From an uncultured Oscillospiraceae bacterium (GTDB lineage Bacteria > Bacillota > Clostridia > Oscillospirales > Oscillospiraceae): DNA of 64,000 bases. Position numbers and translations under genes: made by a program. The notes below the pieces were generated by a model. It ran no database searches and had not been told where the DNA came from. It saw only the letters and a program-made list of their open reading frames with translations. Below, one piece after another: positions 7,574-16,333 of the stretch (positions are counted from its first letter, which is position 1; the number at the start of each line of letters is the position of its first letter). The stretch lies in assembly GCA_910587395.1 (NCBI GenBank), contig CAJULJ010000008.1, positions 1-64,000 on the forward strand, given 5' to 3'.

Positions 7574-8221
7574 TCACAGAACAGCTGTGGAAAAATTATC
7601 GGGAAAGCTTTTAGGCAAACCGCTCTCCTTCCAGCACCCGGAGCATACTCCGGAAACCACATACTTCTCCCCATCCGCCAGCGCAATGTTCACCTGAAAC
7701 CAGGGGGCCAGCAGCTCCGCCAGCTCCCAGGGCGGAAGCATCTCCCGGGAGACGTGCTCCGCCCGGCCCGCGTGGTGGCGGCGCAGGGCGTCCAGCCCCA
7801 TACTGTGAGCTACCGTCAGCCGCCCGCCCGGCCGCACCCATCGCGCCAGGCAGGCGATCAACCGCGCCGGGTCCTCGAAGTGAGGAAAGGCGTTGTAGAC
7901 CACACAGCAATCGCACAGCATCCGAACAGAGATGGCCTCGACATCGCCGCAGACCACCTCCACCCGTGGGTCGTGGAGCTTGGCGGCGGCAATCCGAGCC
8001 ATCTCAATGGAGATATCCACCCCAATGACCCGGGAGACATTTCGCGCCAGATAGTAGGGGAACAGCACCCCTGTGCCGCAGGCCACATCCAGTACGACTG
8101 CGTGCTCCCGCACTCCCGCCGCGTCCAGGATAAAGCCGATTTTGCTGTCGTCCTCCACCATCCGGCCGTCCCAGCCTGGGGCCTGACGGTCAAAATAAGC
8201 GGCAATCTCCTTCTTGTTCAC
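7574..8221 (-). CDS. Class I SAM-dependent methyltransferase
   Basis: The 215-residue protein has a Rossmann-type methyltransferase fold. Motif I is VVLDVACGTGVLFPYYL (about 43-59), an acidic residue follows in VIGVDIS, and PGGRLTVAH is a typical post-II segment. It starts with GTG behind GAGGTGG. The N-terminus (AAYFDRQAPGWDGRM) is like the UbiE/SmtA-type small-molecule methyltransferases. The substrate is unknown. It converges with the aldehyde dehydrogenase across 120 bp that hold only short GC-rich palindromes. Confidence 0.88.
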   Translation of the reverse strand: MNKKEIAAYFDRQAPGWDGRMVEDDSKIGFILDAAGVREHAVVLDVACGTGVLFPYYLARNVSRVIGVDISIEMARIAAAKLHDPRVEVVCGDVEAISVRMLCDCCVVYNAFPHFEDPARLIACLARWVRPGGRLTVAHSMGLDALRRHHAGRAEHVSREMLPPWELAELLAPWFQVNIALADGEKYVVSGVCSGCWKESGLPKSFPDNFSTAVL

Positions 8222-8722
8222 TCTTCCACCTCATTTTCCGCGATGGCGTCAGGTCCCACCCCGGATCATCGCGCTGCATTCACCCCGCTCCCGGCGCCGC
8301 TGGACGGCATCGAATGCATCAGCTCTGTATGCAAAATTGACAGGTCATCCATGCTGGTGGCCTGTCAATTGATTCACCGCAAGATCACTTTCGGAACGCA
8401 GGGGCCATACGGAATATGCCGCCATGCTCACTCCTCTGCTATGGGCTCGATAACAGCGCGGATCCTCATGGACCTGTGTAGTCTGGGGCGGCATACGGGA
8501 ACCTTCTCCGAATAATGTGGGCGCCGGCAAAAGCTATAGTCCACTTTGTAAACTGTAGCATGATTGGTTGGGTTTGTCAACGCAAATCACCACGTATTAC
8601 ACAAATGCAGCGTGTGGATTCTCAGCATTTTCAGCAAAACCTCTAATCAATCTATATGCGCTGCCTCAAGGCTGATCACTGGACAGCACCAATGCCCGGC
8701 GCATCCGCACCGGGCATTTATA
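8222..8722. other. Intergenic, about 500 bp without a gene
   Basis: No coding sequence is supportable. An imperfect 12-bp inverted repeat (ATTGACAGGTCA / TGGCCTGTCAAT) lies near 8336-8369. The stretch 8560-8690 is more AT-rich. The region probably carries the methyltransferase promoter and remnants. Confidence 0.4.
8691..8718 (-). terminator. Hairpin at the end of spoIVA
   Basis: The inverted repeat AATGCCCGGCGC / GCACCGGGCATT starts 5 bp beyond the spoIVA stop. The T tract on the minus strand is poor, so termination efficiency is uncertain. Confidence 0.55.
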
Positions 8723-10198
8723 TCAAAGTATGATGCAGATCAGGCCGCCGGACCCCTCGTTGATGATGCGCTGAAGGGTCTCCCTCAGCTTCTCGCGGGC
8801 CTCCTCCGGCATACGCTTGAGCTTCCCGTTCAGGTCCTCCCCCACCAACTCGTGGAAGGAGCGGCCGAAGATGTTGGAGTCCCAGATTTTCCCTGTGTCT
8901 CCCTCAAACTGCCGCAGCAGGTAATCCACCATCTCCTCCGACTGCTTCTCGGTGCCCATGATAGGGGATACCTCCGCCTTGATATCCGCCCGCATCATGT
9001 GGATGGAGGGAGCGCTGGCTTTCAGACGCACCCCGTACCGTCCCCCCTGCTTGACGATCTCCGGCTCTTCCAGGGTCATCTCCTCCGGATCGGGCATGAC
9101 GATGCCGTAGCCTGTGGCCTCCACCTGGGCCAGCGCCCCTTCCACCTTCTCATAGCTGCGCTTCATGCACGCCATCTGGGTGAGCTGATCGATGAGATCG
9201 CCGTCGTCCCGAATTTCCAGCCCGCACCGCTCGGACACGGTGGAGTAGAACAGCTCCCGCGGCAGCTCCAGGGTGGCGGTGACCACCCCGCTGCCCATGT
9301 CCATCCGATTGAGGACAGCGGTGCTCACCTCCTCCCGGTCTCCCATAGCCAGCACTGCGCCCTCCGCGTCCCTCAGCCGCGCCAGGCCCGCCGTCTCCTC
9401 CCGGATCATGGCGTACAGCCTGCTTTTGATGGGGTGGTCGAAGGGAAGCACATCCACCCAGGGCGGCAGGAACAGGTCCATCTGCTTCAGCGGAAACTCG
9501 TGGAGCACCGCCCGGATGATCTCGCTCACCGCCCCCTCGTCCAGAGTCAGGCAGTTGGCCGCCAGACAGGTCACGTCATACCGCTCGGCAATGTCCGCCT
9601 GGAGGGTCTGGGCCCGCTCACCGTAGGGCTGGGCGGAGTTGAGCAGAACCATAAAGGGCTTGCCCAGCCCCTTCAGCTCGCTGATGACCCGCTCCTCCGC
9701 CTCTAAGTAGTCTTCCCGGGGGATATCGGTGACGGAGCCGTCGGTGGTCACCACAATACCGATGGTGGAGTGGTCGGTGATGACCTTCTGAGTTCCGTAC
9801 TCCGCCGCCTGGGTCATGGGAATTTCGTGGTCGAACCAAGGGGTGGTGACCATCCGGGGCTGCTCGCCGTCCAGCTGACCCAGGGCGCTGGGCACCATGT
9901 AGCCCACACAGTCGATGAGCCGGACGGAGAACACTCCGCCGTCCTCCATGGCCATCTCCACCGCGTCCTCGGGGACAAATTTGGGCTCCGCGGTCATCAC
10001 CACCCGGCCCGAGCCGCTCTGAGGCAGCTCGTCGCGGGCTCGGTCCCGGATGTAGCTGTTCTCGATCTTGGGCAGCACCAGAGTCTCCATAAAGCGCTTG
10101 ATAAAGGTGGATTTCCCCGTGCGGACCGGCCCCACCACGCCGATATAGATGTCGCCCTGGGTGCGCTGGGCGATATCCTCATACAGTTTGTTTTCCAA
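8723..10198 (-). CDS. spoIVA: Stage IV sporulation protein A, spore-coat ATPase
   Basis: SpoIVA hydrolyses ATP to polymerise into the basement layer of the spore coat on the forespore surface. The 491 residues match the usual length (492 in Bacillus subtilis). The N-terminus reads LYEDIAQRTQGDIYIGVVG, followed by the Walker A motif GPVRTGKST (about residues 23-31). The whole family pattern continues to the C-terminal IINEGSGGLICIIL. A TTG at 10196-10198 is chosen because GGAGGG lies 7 bases upstream; an ATG at 10219 sits in front of that ribosome-binding site and is unlikely. It is downstream of sipL, its known partner in Clostridia. Expression is expected in the mother cell under sigma-E. 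Confidence 0.95.
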   Translation of the reverse strand: MENKLYEDIAQRTQGDIYIGVVGPVRTGKSTFIKRFMETLVLPKIENSYIRDRARDELPQSGSGRVVMTAEPKFVPEDAVEMAMEDGGVFSVRLIDCVGYMVPSALGQLDGEQPRMVTTPWFDHEIPMTQAAEYGTQKVITDHSTIGIVVTTDGSVTDIPREDYLEAEERVISELKGLGKPFMVLLNSAQPYGERAQTLQADIAERYDVTCLAANCLTLDEGAVSEIIRAVLHEFPLKQMDLFLPPWVDVLPFDHPIKSRLYAMIREETAGLARLRDAEGAVLAMGDREEVSTAVLNRMDMGSGVVTATLELPRELFYSTVSERCGLEIRDDGDLIDQLTQMACMKRSYEKVEGALAQVEATGYGIVMPDPEEMTLEEPEIVKQGGRYGVRLKASAPSIHMMRADIKAEVSPIMGTEKQSEEMVDYLLRQFEGDTGKIWDSNIFGRSFHELVGEDLNGKLKRMPEEAREKLRETLQRIINEGSGGLICIIL

Positions 10199-10267
10199 AG
10201 CTGAACCCTCCTCACGCATACTCAATTCCATTTGTATGGGAACAAGCCGGTAAATATGCCCCCTGCC

Positions 10268-10431
10268 TTCGGCGACTTCCTTTTTTCTTTGAAAAGAAAA
10301 AGGAAGCAAAAAAGAAACCTTGACACGCTTTGTGGCCGGGCAGAGACCTGTCAGTCCCTGCCCGGCCACGTCAGCGGGCAAAAAGGTTCTTTTTGCTGCT
10401 TTTTCTTTTCAAAGAAAAAGCAGGCTAATTC
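10268..10431. repeat. Composite nested palindrome between sipL and spoIVA
   Basis: The two halves are imperfect reverse complements across about 160 bp. Each outer arm is itself a palindrome around TTTCTTTGAAAAGAAA, followed by a related block with CAAAAAGAA and ACCTT. The centre holds GGCCGGGCAGAGACC mirrored by GTCCCTGCCCGGCC. The layout suggests a small non-autonomous element or a strong bidirectional structure. The rest of 10199-10424 holds no gene. Confidence 0.7.
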
Positions 10432-11936
10432 CTGCGCGCGGGGATGAGCAGCAGCGTGCCCACCTCAGCCTCCTCTCCGGGCAGGGTATTGGCCGAGCAG
10501 ATGTCCGCCACGGTGGAACCACAGGATTTGGCAATGTCCCACAAAGCCTCCCCCCGCTCCACACGGCGGATGACCACCGACGGACGAGGGCCCGTATCCT
10601 GCACCGTTCCGGGCTTCACGTCGGTGACGCAGGCCACCTGCTCCTCCTTGGTCACAGTCCAGGCAAATTCCGCCTCAAAGCGCACCTCCAGCCCGCCGGT
10701 GACAGGAACAGCCGTGGCCTCCCCCACCGCGCGGCAGCGGCAGGCGCACTCACAGCCCTCCGGCACCTCCACACGGCAGGCCACGGGAATCTCCGCCTCC
10801 ACACCGCACAGCGCGTCGTCCTCGCTGAGATACAGCACAGCGGCGTTCACCTGGGCGGTAAACTCCATCCCCCCCTCGGCGGGCGCGCCGTCCAGAGAGG
10901 ACACTGTGGCCGCGCAGTCCAGCACCTGCTTGGCGGGGATACCGGACTCGCACAGTTTCCGGCCCATTTCCCGGCGGGCAGACCGCTCCGCCAAGGTGCA
11001 CAGCCGCACATTCGAGCGCTCCACGTCGATCGGCCGGCCCACGCAGTAGGCGTCGCTGATGAGCTCCGCCGACCGCCGCTCCCATACCGCCGCCTGGGCC
11101 AGCATCTCCAGCGCCACCTCCAGCTCGCCCTCCTGGGCGCGGCAGTCCACGCTTTTCAGCGTCACCGTCACCTCCGGCTCCCCATCGCCGGGCAGCTCGC
11201 CGATGTCCAAAATCTGCGAGTAGGGCAGCTCAAACCGGGTCTGGCTGACGCTCTCGCCGGAGCGGTACACCGCCGCCAGCTGCACATCTCCTTTGAGCAC
11301 CAGTTTCTTGCCGATAAATTTGGCGTCCGACGTTCCCAGCTCCGCCCGGCAGAGCAGCAGCTCCTCGATCTCCGGCCTGGAGGCGGGCGGGCGCAGCACA
11401 TCGGAGAAGGTAAAGGATTTTTCCGCCACGTCCGGTATCACACAGCACTTGAGCGGGGTGAGCCGCTTTTGCAGCCCCTCCTCCCCGCCGCCGATGAGGT
11501 CGGCAGACAGCTCCCGGCGCTCCCGCTCGTAGGCCGCGGCCCACACCGACAGATTCACCCGCACCAGCATCTTCCGGGGATTGATGGTCCGGGCGTCCGC
11601 CGACGGCGCCTGGATATCAGCCAGTACGGGGCATCCCGCATGGAACTTGGGGTCGTCCCGCACACATTGGAAGGGGATGGACACCTCCAACGACCGGGGC
11701 AGTTCCTCCCCCTCGGGTATGTACAGCACCGTCACCCTGGCCGTGCCGCTGAGCCGCAGGGTACCCTCCCCCAGCTCCTTATCCTTGAGAAACGCTTTCC
11801 CCGACGCCGAGACGATCCGGGCAATATCCGGGCAGGCGTCGGGCACAATGCTCTCCAGGGTCTCCTCCTGGGAGAACAGATTCTGCACCACACAGCGGTG
11901 TCCCTCCAGGGTGACGCGCTTCAGCTCCATATCCAT
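10425..11936 (-). CDS. sipL: SPOCS (DUF3794) and LysM protein, SipL-type partner of SpoIVA
   Basis: SipL is the Clostridioides difficile coat-morphogenesis protein that binds SpoIVA through its C-terminal LysM domain. This 503-residue protein has the same size and plan: tandem DUF3794/SPOCS regions over most of its length (for example TARVTVLYIPEG and AAVLYLSEDDALCGVEAEIP) and a LysM at about 455-500 (RVERGEALWDIAKSCGSTVA and NTLPG). The ATG at 11936 is preceded by GGAGAGGA. Its place directly before spoIVA supports the call. It should act in the mother cell during coat assembly. Confidence 0.88.
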   Translation of the reverse strand: MDMELKRVTLEGHRCVVQNLFSQEETLESIVPDACPDIARIVSASGKAFLKDKELGEGTLRLSGTARVTVLYIPEGEELPRSLEVSIPFQCVRDDPKFHAGCPVLADIQAPSADARTINPRKMLVRVNLSVWAAAYERERRELSADLIGGGEEGLQKRLTPLKCCVIPDVAEKSFTFSDVLRPPASRPEIEELLLCRAELGTSDAKFIGKKLVLKGDVQLAAVYRSGESVSQTRFELPYSQILDIGELPGDGEPEVTVTLKSVDCRAQEGELEVALEMLAQAAVWERRSAELISDAYCVGRPIDVERSNVRLCTLAERSARREMGRKLCESGIPAKQVLDCAATVSSLDGAPAEGGMEFTAQVNAAVLYLSEDDALCGVEAEIPVACRVEVPEGCECACRCRAVGEATAVPVTGGLEVRFEAEFAWTVTKEEQVACVTDVKPGTVQDTGPRPSVVIRRVERGEALWDIAKSCGSTVADICSANTLPGEEAEVGTLLLIPARRN

Positions 11937-12378
11937 AAGGCTTCCTCTCCTTGCTCGTATTCTGTGTCTAATATATGAGCAGGCCAACCGGGATATACCA
12001 TTCTCTCCATTCCCTTGCCATACAACACCATGGAACGGCGGGTCCGATCAGTACCTCAATCCATATGGAAAATCCTGCGCATCAGGCCGCACAGCGCCTT
12101 CGGGAATTTTACCACCACGACTCGCACAAAAACAACCCCCTCTCTCGCTTCCGGATGATATACCAGCATATGTGACAGAGGGATGTCCTGTTCCTGCAAT
12201 TTTCGGGACAAAGCCCCCCTTTCAGACCGTCATTTTGAAGGAATTAGATGTCGAATTTTCGTTTTTCGGTCTTTATGCACAAAAATACCGTGTCAATTTT
12301 GGTAATATCGTACAAGCCGCCACTTCCATTTTTATTTGCACGGTAGTATACTAGTACTCGTAAAGGAGATGATATGAA
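11937..12378. other. Intergenic between sipL and the small ORF
   Basis: Short open frames exist but none is convincing. A plus-strand frame near 12060-12175 (MENPAHQAAQRLREFYHH) has no ribosome-binding site. The region should contain the sipL promoter on the minus strand and the start of the small-ORF transcript on the plus strand, where TATACT at 12347-12352 is a possible -10. Confidence 0.4.
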
Positions 12379-12486
12379 ATGTTCGAGAACAACGGCCTCA
12401 TCGAGATGCAGGAGCGAAACGGCGCTGACGCCCGCGAGATGAACATCTTCTGCTACGTCGCGTATTACCCCTACCTGAACGCCTGA
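12379..12486 (+). CDS. Possible 35-residue small protein
   Basis: The frame reads MFENNGLIEMQERNGADARE and ends in an aromatic MNIFCYVAYYPYLNA. An AAAGGAG ribosome-binding site lies 10 bases before the ATG, and a strong terminator lies 90 bp beyond the stop. A second ATG five bases upstream in another frame gives a less plausible peptide. It is not recognised. An acidic-polar first half and an aromatic tail could suit a spore or membrane-surface peptide, but no role can be assigned. Confidence 0.45.
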   Translation: MFENNGLIEMQERNGADAREMNIFCYVAYYPYLNA

Positions 12487-12574
12487 CGGGATACGCATCC
12501 GCACTGCGGAACTGAGGTGGGCACAGCCCATTTTCCATACAACAGGATATGTTCTAACGCATCTCAAAGCGCAG

Positions 12575-12611
12575 GACGCCCCTTCGATCAACCTCGAAGG
12601 GGCGTCCTCAT
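12575..12611 (+). terminator. Terminator between the small ORF and rsgA
   Basis: A perfect stem GACGCCCCTTCGA / TCGAAGGGGCGTC with a 6-base loop is followed on the plus strand by CTCATTTTATT. It ends next to the rsgA stop and may also stop the long minus-strand operon. Confidence 0.8.
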
Positions 12612-12612
12612 T

Positions 12613-13500
12613 TTATTGCTTTTTCGCCAGCTCCCATTCCGGGATCTCCTTGGCCTGCTCATACAGCCGGACATAGCTTTTGTGGCGGCCGGGAGAAATC
12701 TTTCCCTCCGACACCGCCTCCCGCACGGCGCAGCCCCGCTCTTTCACGTGGGCGCAGCCCTGGAAGCGGCACAGGTCCAGATAGGGAGCAAACTCCCGGA
12801 AAGCTCCGGCCAGCTCCCCCTTGGGGATGGCCTCCATCTGCTCCACGTCAAAGGAGGAAAACCCCGGCGTGTCCGCCACCAGTCCCCCCGCCACGGGGAA
12901 CAGCTCCACATGGCGGGTGGTGTGACGGCCCCGGCCCAGCTTTTCGCTGATCTCCCCCACCTCCAGGCCAAAGCCCGGCTGGAGGGCATTCAGGATGCTG
13001 GACTTGCCCACCCCGGAATTTCCGGTGAAGGCGGACACCTTTCCGGCGATGGCGGCGGCCAGGGCCTCCACCCCCTCCCCCGTCTCAGCGCTGACCTGGA
13101 GGGCGGGAAACCCTGCCTCCCGATAGAGCGCGGCCAGCCCATCCGACCGCTCCAGGTCACACTTGTTGAAAACGATGAGGGGCTCACAGCCCTTCCATTC
13201 GGCCATGGCCGCCATGCGGTCGATGAGGAACGGGTCCGTCACCGGGACGGCTCCCGAGCATACGATGACCATCTGGTCAATGTTGGCCACGGAGGGGCGG
13301 CTGAACTGGTTTTTCCGGGGCAGAACGGCGTCCACCACACCCTTGCCGTCCTCGGTGACGGTGACCTCCACCCGGTCCCCTACCAGGGGGGTGACCCTCT
13401 GATGGCGCAGCCTCCCCCGCCCCCGGCAGGGGATGGGCCCCCCCTCCCCTCCATCCACATAGTAGAACCCGCTGAGGGCCTTGACAATGCGTCCCGTCAT
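12613..13500 (-). CDS. rsgA: Ribosome small-subunit biogenesis GTPase RsgA
   Basis: RsgA is the circularly permuted GTPase that checks late maturation of the 30S subunit. In this 295-residue protein the G motifs come in permuted order: G4 NKCD (112-115), G1 GNSGVGKS (160-167), G3 DTPG (210-213). A zinc site follows with Cys244, Cys249, His251 and Cys257. The N-terminal OB fold starts at GRIVKALSGFYYV. The start ATG overlaps the kinase stop by 4 bp (ATGA), so translation is probably coupled. It is the last gene of the 17-gene block. Confidence 0.96.
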   Translation of the reverse strand: MTGRIVKALSGFYYVDGGEGGPIPCRGRGRLRHQRVTPLVGDRVEVTVTEDGKGVVDAVLPRKNQFSRPSVANIDQMVIVCSGAVPVTDPFLIDRMAAMAEWKGCEPLIVFNKCDLERSDGLAALYREAGFPALQVSAETGEGVEALAAAIAGKVSAFTGNSGVGKSSILNALQPGFGLEVGEISEKLGRGRHTTRHVELFPVAGGLVADTPGFSSFDVEQMEAIPKGELAGAFREFAPYLDLCRFQGCAHVKERGCAVREAVSEGKISPGRHKSYVRLYEQAKEIPEWELAKKQ

Positions 13501-15578
13501 GTGGTGAATGGCAGGGGATAGCTGCTCACCAGCGACCCGTTGATATAGATATACACCATCTGGGTGCCGGAAGCGGTGGCCTGACGGGTGATGCTGGCGG
13601 TCATATCGGTGTCCACCCCGTTGTTGAAAATGGTCACGTCTCCCACCACGATGCGCACATCCACCGTACCCTCATAGGCGGTCAAATCCACGGTGATGGG
13701 CTTGGTGCTGGTGGGCGCTGCCACGTTCTCGGTAGGGTCGGGGAGCTGACCGCTCTCCACCGGCGGCTCACTGGACGGCTCATCGGAGGGCGAAGGCTCC
13801 GCAGAGGGCTCCGGTTCCGGACCCAGGCTCACCCACAGATCAATAGTGGTGCCTTTATCCACCTGGGTGCCCTGCTCAATGTTCTGCCAGGACACCCTGC
13901 CCTCGTCGTACTCGTCGCTGTAGTGCTCCGTCACCGCCGCCTTCAGCCCCAGCTGCTCGACCTGGGCCTTGGCCTCCTCAATGGGCATATTGATGAACCG
14001 GGTCACCGTGACCTGCTTGATCTCCGGCCCCTTGCTGATGACGATGGTCACCTCTTCCCCTTCCTTCACCCAGGTGTCCTTCTGGGGGTTCTGGGCAACC
14101 ACAAAGCCCTTTGTGATGGTCTCGGAGAACTCCTCCTCCTGCTTTACCTTCAGCCCCATCTCGTCCTGAAGGATCTTGAGAGCCTGCCGGGAGTCCCAGG
14201 TCTCCACTCCCGGCATATACATCTTGTCCTCACCGCCGCTCACATTAACGGTGATGGTCATGCCGCCCTCTTTCACCTTCGTCTTGGGCGCGGGGTCCTG
14301 CTCACAGATCTGGCCCTCCGGGTATTCGCTCTTTTTCACGGGGCCCTCCACAATTTCGAAGCCGCCCACAACGGTCTTGTTCTGCTCCAGCTGCTCCAGG
14401 GTGTAGCCCCGCAGGTCGGGCACCTCGAACTCCTGGGCCTGGGGGTTCAGCAGCTCCCTACCGATGAAATTCCACAGGAAATAGAAGATGCCGCCGATCA
14501 GCACCAGGACCAGCGCGATCCCCACCACCGCTGCCGCCACTCCGCCGCCCCGGCGGGGCGGTTCGTCGTCATAGTCGTAGCCGTAATCGTCCTCCGCCAC
14601 CTCCCGGCGGCGGCGCTCAGGCCGGGCCGGCGCGGCCTTCGGGTGCTCCACCGGCACACGCACCGAGGCGGTGATCACCTTAGTGGGCACCACCATGGTG
14701 GGCTCGTCGGTCTCCACCGGCTCCATGCGCACGTCGGGTTCATAATCCGGATTCTTTCGGAACTCCTTCAGATCCTCCAGCATCTCGTCCGCCGAGGCGT
14801 ACCGCTGGCTCAGCTCCGGGGCCATAGCCTTCATAGTGATGGCCTCCAGCCCCTTGGGGATGTCACGGTTCAGGTCGCAGGGAGGCACCGGGATAGACTT
14901 GATGTGCTGGATGGCCACCGCCACCGGCGTGTCCCCCTCGAAGGGCAGCCGCCCGGTGAGCATCTCGTACAGCACCACACCCGCGGAGTAGATATCGGTG
15001 CGGCAGTCCACATGGCTGCCCTTGGCCTGCTCCGGAGAGATATAGTGCACCGAGCCGATGGCCTCCTGGGTCATGGTGTTCTGGGCGGCGCTGGCCAACT
15101 GGGCGATGCCGAAATCGGTGACCTTCACGCTGCCGTCCCGCAGAACCATGATGTTGTGGGGCTTGATGTCCCGGTGGATGATGCCCCGGGAGTGGGCGTG
15201 GCTCAGCGCCCGCATGATCTGGGTGATGAAATGCTGTGCCTCCCGCCAGTTCAGCGGGGTGCCACGGCGCTGCATATACTGCTTTAACGTCAGCCCGTCC
15301 ACCAGTTCCATGACGATGTAATCCAGCCCGTCGGACCGGCTCACGTCGTACACGGACACGATGTTGGCGTTTGACAGCATGGCGACGGCCTGGGACTCAT
15401 CGTGAAAGCGGCGCCGGAAGTCGGCGTCGCTGGCCAGCTCCGGCTTCAAAATCTTGATGGCCACCAACCGGTTGAGCCGGTGGCACCGGGCCTTATACAC
15501 CACCGCCATGCCGCCGGTACCGATACATTCCAGTATTTCGTATCGGTTGTCGAGCATTTTACCTATGTATTGATCCAT
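13497..15578 (-). CDS. prkC: PASTA-domain serine/threonine kinase PrkC/PknB
   Basis: This is a membrane kinase that senses muropeptides or lipid II and phosphorylates cell-wall, division and translation proteins. Of 693 residues, the kinase covers about 10-275, with glycine loop IGTGGMAVVYKA, Lys42, HRDIKPHN (135-142), DFG (155-157) and SPEQAKG. A juxtamembrane Arg/acidic region leads to one transmembrane helix at about 346-369. Three extracellular PASTA repeats follow (VPDLRGYTLEQL, MPGVETWDSRQA, FINMPIEEAKAQ), then a Ser/Pro/Glu linker and a further beta-rich tail. The ATG at 15578 follows GAGGAGG. The cognate phosphatase gene is directly upstream. Confidence 0.96.
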   Translation of the reverse strand: MDQYIGKMLDNRYEILECIGTGGMAVVYKARCHRLNRLVAIKILKPELASDADFRRRFHDESQAVAMLSNANIVSVYDVSRSDGLDYIVMELVDGLTLKQYMQRRGTPLNWREAQHFITQIMRALSHAHSRGIIHRDIKPHNIMVLRDGSVKVTDFGIAQLASAAQNTMTQEAIGSVHYISPEQAKGSHVDCRTDIYSAGVVLYEMLTGRLPFEGDTPVAVAIQHIKSIPVPPCDLNRDIPKGLEAITMKAMAPELSQRYASADEMLEDLKEFRKNPDYEPDVRMEPVETDEPTMVVPTKVITASVRVPVEHPKAAPARPERRRREVAEDDYGYDYDDEPPRRGGGVAAAVVGIALVLVLIGGIFYFLWNFIGRELLNPQAQEFEVPDLRGYTLEQLEQNKTVVGGFEIVEGPVKKSEYPEGQICEQDPAPKTKVKEGGMTITVNVSGGEDKMYMPGVETWDSRQALKILQDEMGLKVKQEEEFSETITKGFVVAQNPQKDTWVKEGEEVTIVISKGPEIKQVTVTRFINMPIEEAKAQVEQLGLKAAVTEHYSDEYDEGRVSWQNIEQGTQVDKGTTIDLWVSLGPEPEPSAEPSPSDEPSSEPPVESGQLPDPTENVAAPTSTKPITVDLTAYEGTVDVRIVVGDVTIFNNGVDTDMTASITRQATASGTQMVYIYINGSLVSSYPLPFTT

Positions 15579-15595
15579 GGTAAAAGTCCTCCTCG

Positions 15596-16333
15596 TTACA
15601 GCTGCGCCAGCACAACGGTCACGTTGTCCGGCGCGTCCCGTTCCAGCGTCAGCTCCAACAGCGTCCGGCAGAGCAGCTCTGGCTCCTCCTCCCGGCCGCT
15701 GAGGTCCAAGATCGTCTCGTCCTCCAGCACATTGCTCAGCCCGTCGCTGCACAGCAGCAGCCGGCTGCCCTCGCCCGGCTCCAGCCAAGTCACGTCACAC
15801 TCCACATGACGCTCCACCCCAAGGGCCCGGGTAATCAGGTTCTTCTGGGGATGTACTCTGGCCTGGGCGGGGGTGATCTCCCCCCGGTCCACCAGCAGCT
15901 GCACCAGGGAGTGGTCCACAGTCGCCCGGTGTATGGAATTATTTTCCATCACATAGCCCCGGCTGTCACCCACATGGACCAGACAGGCCGAACCCGGCTG
16001 CACTAAAGCCGCCACCAGGGTGGTGCCCATGCCCTCATAATCGGGCGTCTCCCGGCTGAGCCGGTACACCCGCTCATTGGCCTGCCGGCAGGCGTCAGTC
16101 AACACCTGCTCCAGCCGGCGCCAGTCCTCCGGGATACCGGCCTCCAGCGCAGATTCCACCGCGGCGGTGAAGGCCTCCACCGCCACCGAGCTTGCCACAC
16201 TGCCCGCCTTGGCGCCGCCCATGCCGTCGCATACCACCAGCAGGGCCATGTCCTGCGTCAGCTGCCGCAGGGCATAGCTGTCCTGGTTGTCCTTTCTGTG
16301 ACAGCCTATGTCCGTTACACCACAAACTTTCAA
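15596..16333 (-). CDS. stp: PP2C-type protein phosphatase Stp/PrpC
   Basis: The metal-dependent phosphatase reverses PrkC phosphorylation. The 245 residues contain all PP2C motifs: DNQDSYAL, VCDGMGGAKAGSVAS, GMGTTLVAAL, VHVGDSRGYV, DHSLVQ, LLCSDGLSN and a terminal DNVTVVLAQL. The start is TTG, with GAGGAGGG upstream, and it overlaps the rlmN stop. The stp-prkC-rsgA order is the standard Firmicute arrangement. Confidence 0.95.
   Translation of the reverse strand: MKVCGVTDIGCHRKDNQDSYALRQLTQDMALLVVCDGMGGAKAGSVASSVAVEAFTAAVESALEAGIPEDWRRLEQVLTDACRQANERVYRLSRETPDYEGMGTTLVAALVQPGSACLVHVGDSRGYVMENNSIHRATVDHSLVQLLVDRGEITPAQARVHPQKNLITRALGVERHVECDVTWLEPGEGSRLLLCSDGLSNVLEDETILDLSGREEEPELLCRTLLELTLERDAPDNVTVVLAQL

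Noticed and set aside
10270..10431. CRISPR-like repeats in the palindromic stretch
   Set aside because: There are only two mirrored copies and no spacers; no CRISPR array is present anywhere in the window.
10320..11978. 552-codon plus-strand frame opposite sipL
   Set aside because: It is the complement of a clear SPOCS/LysM gene; composition is Arg/His/Pro-rich and unlike a real protein.
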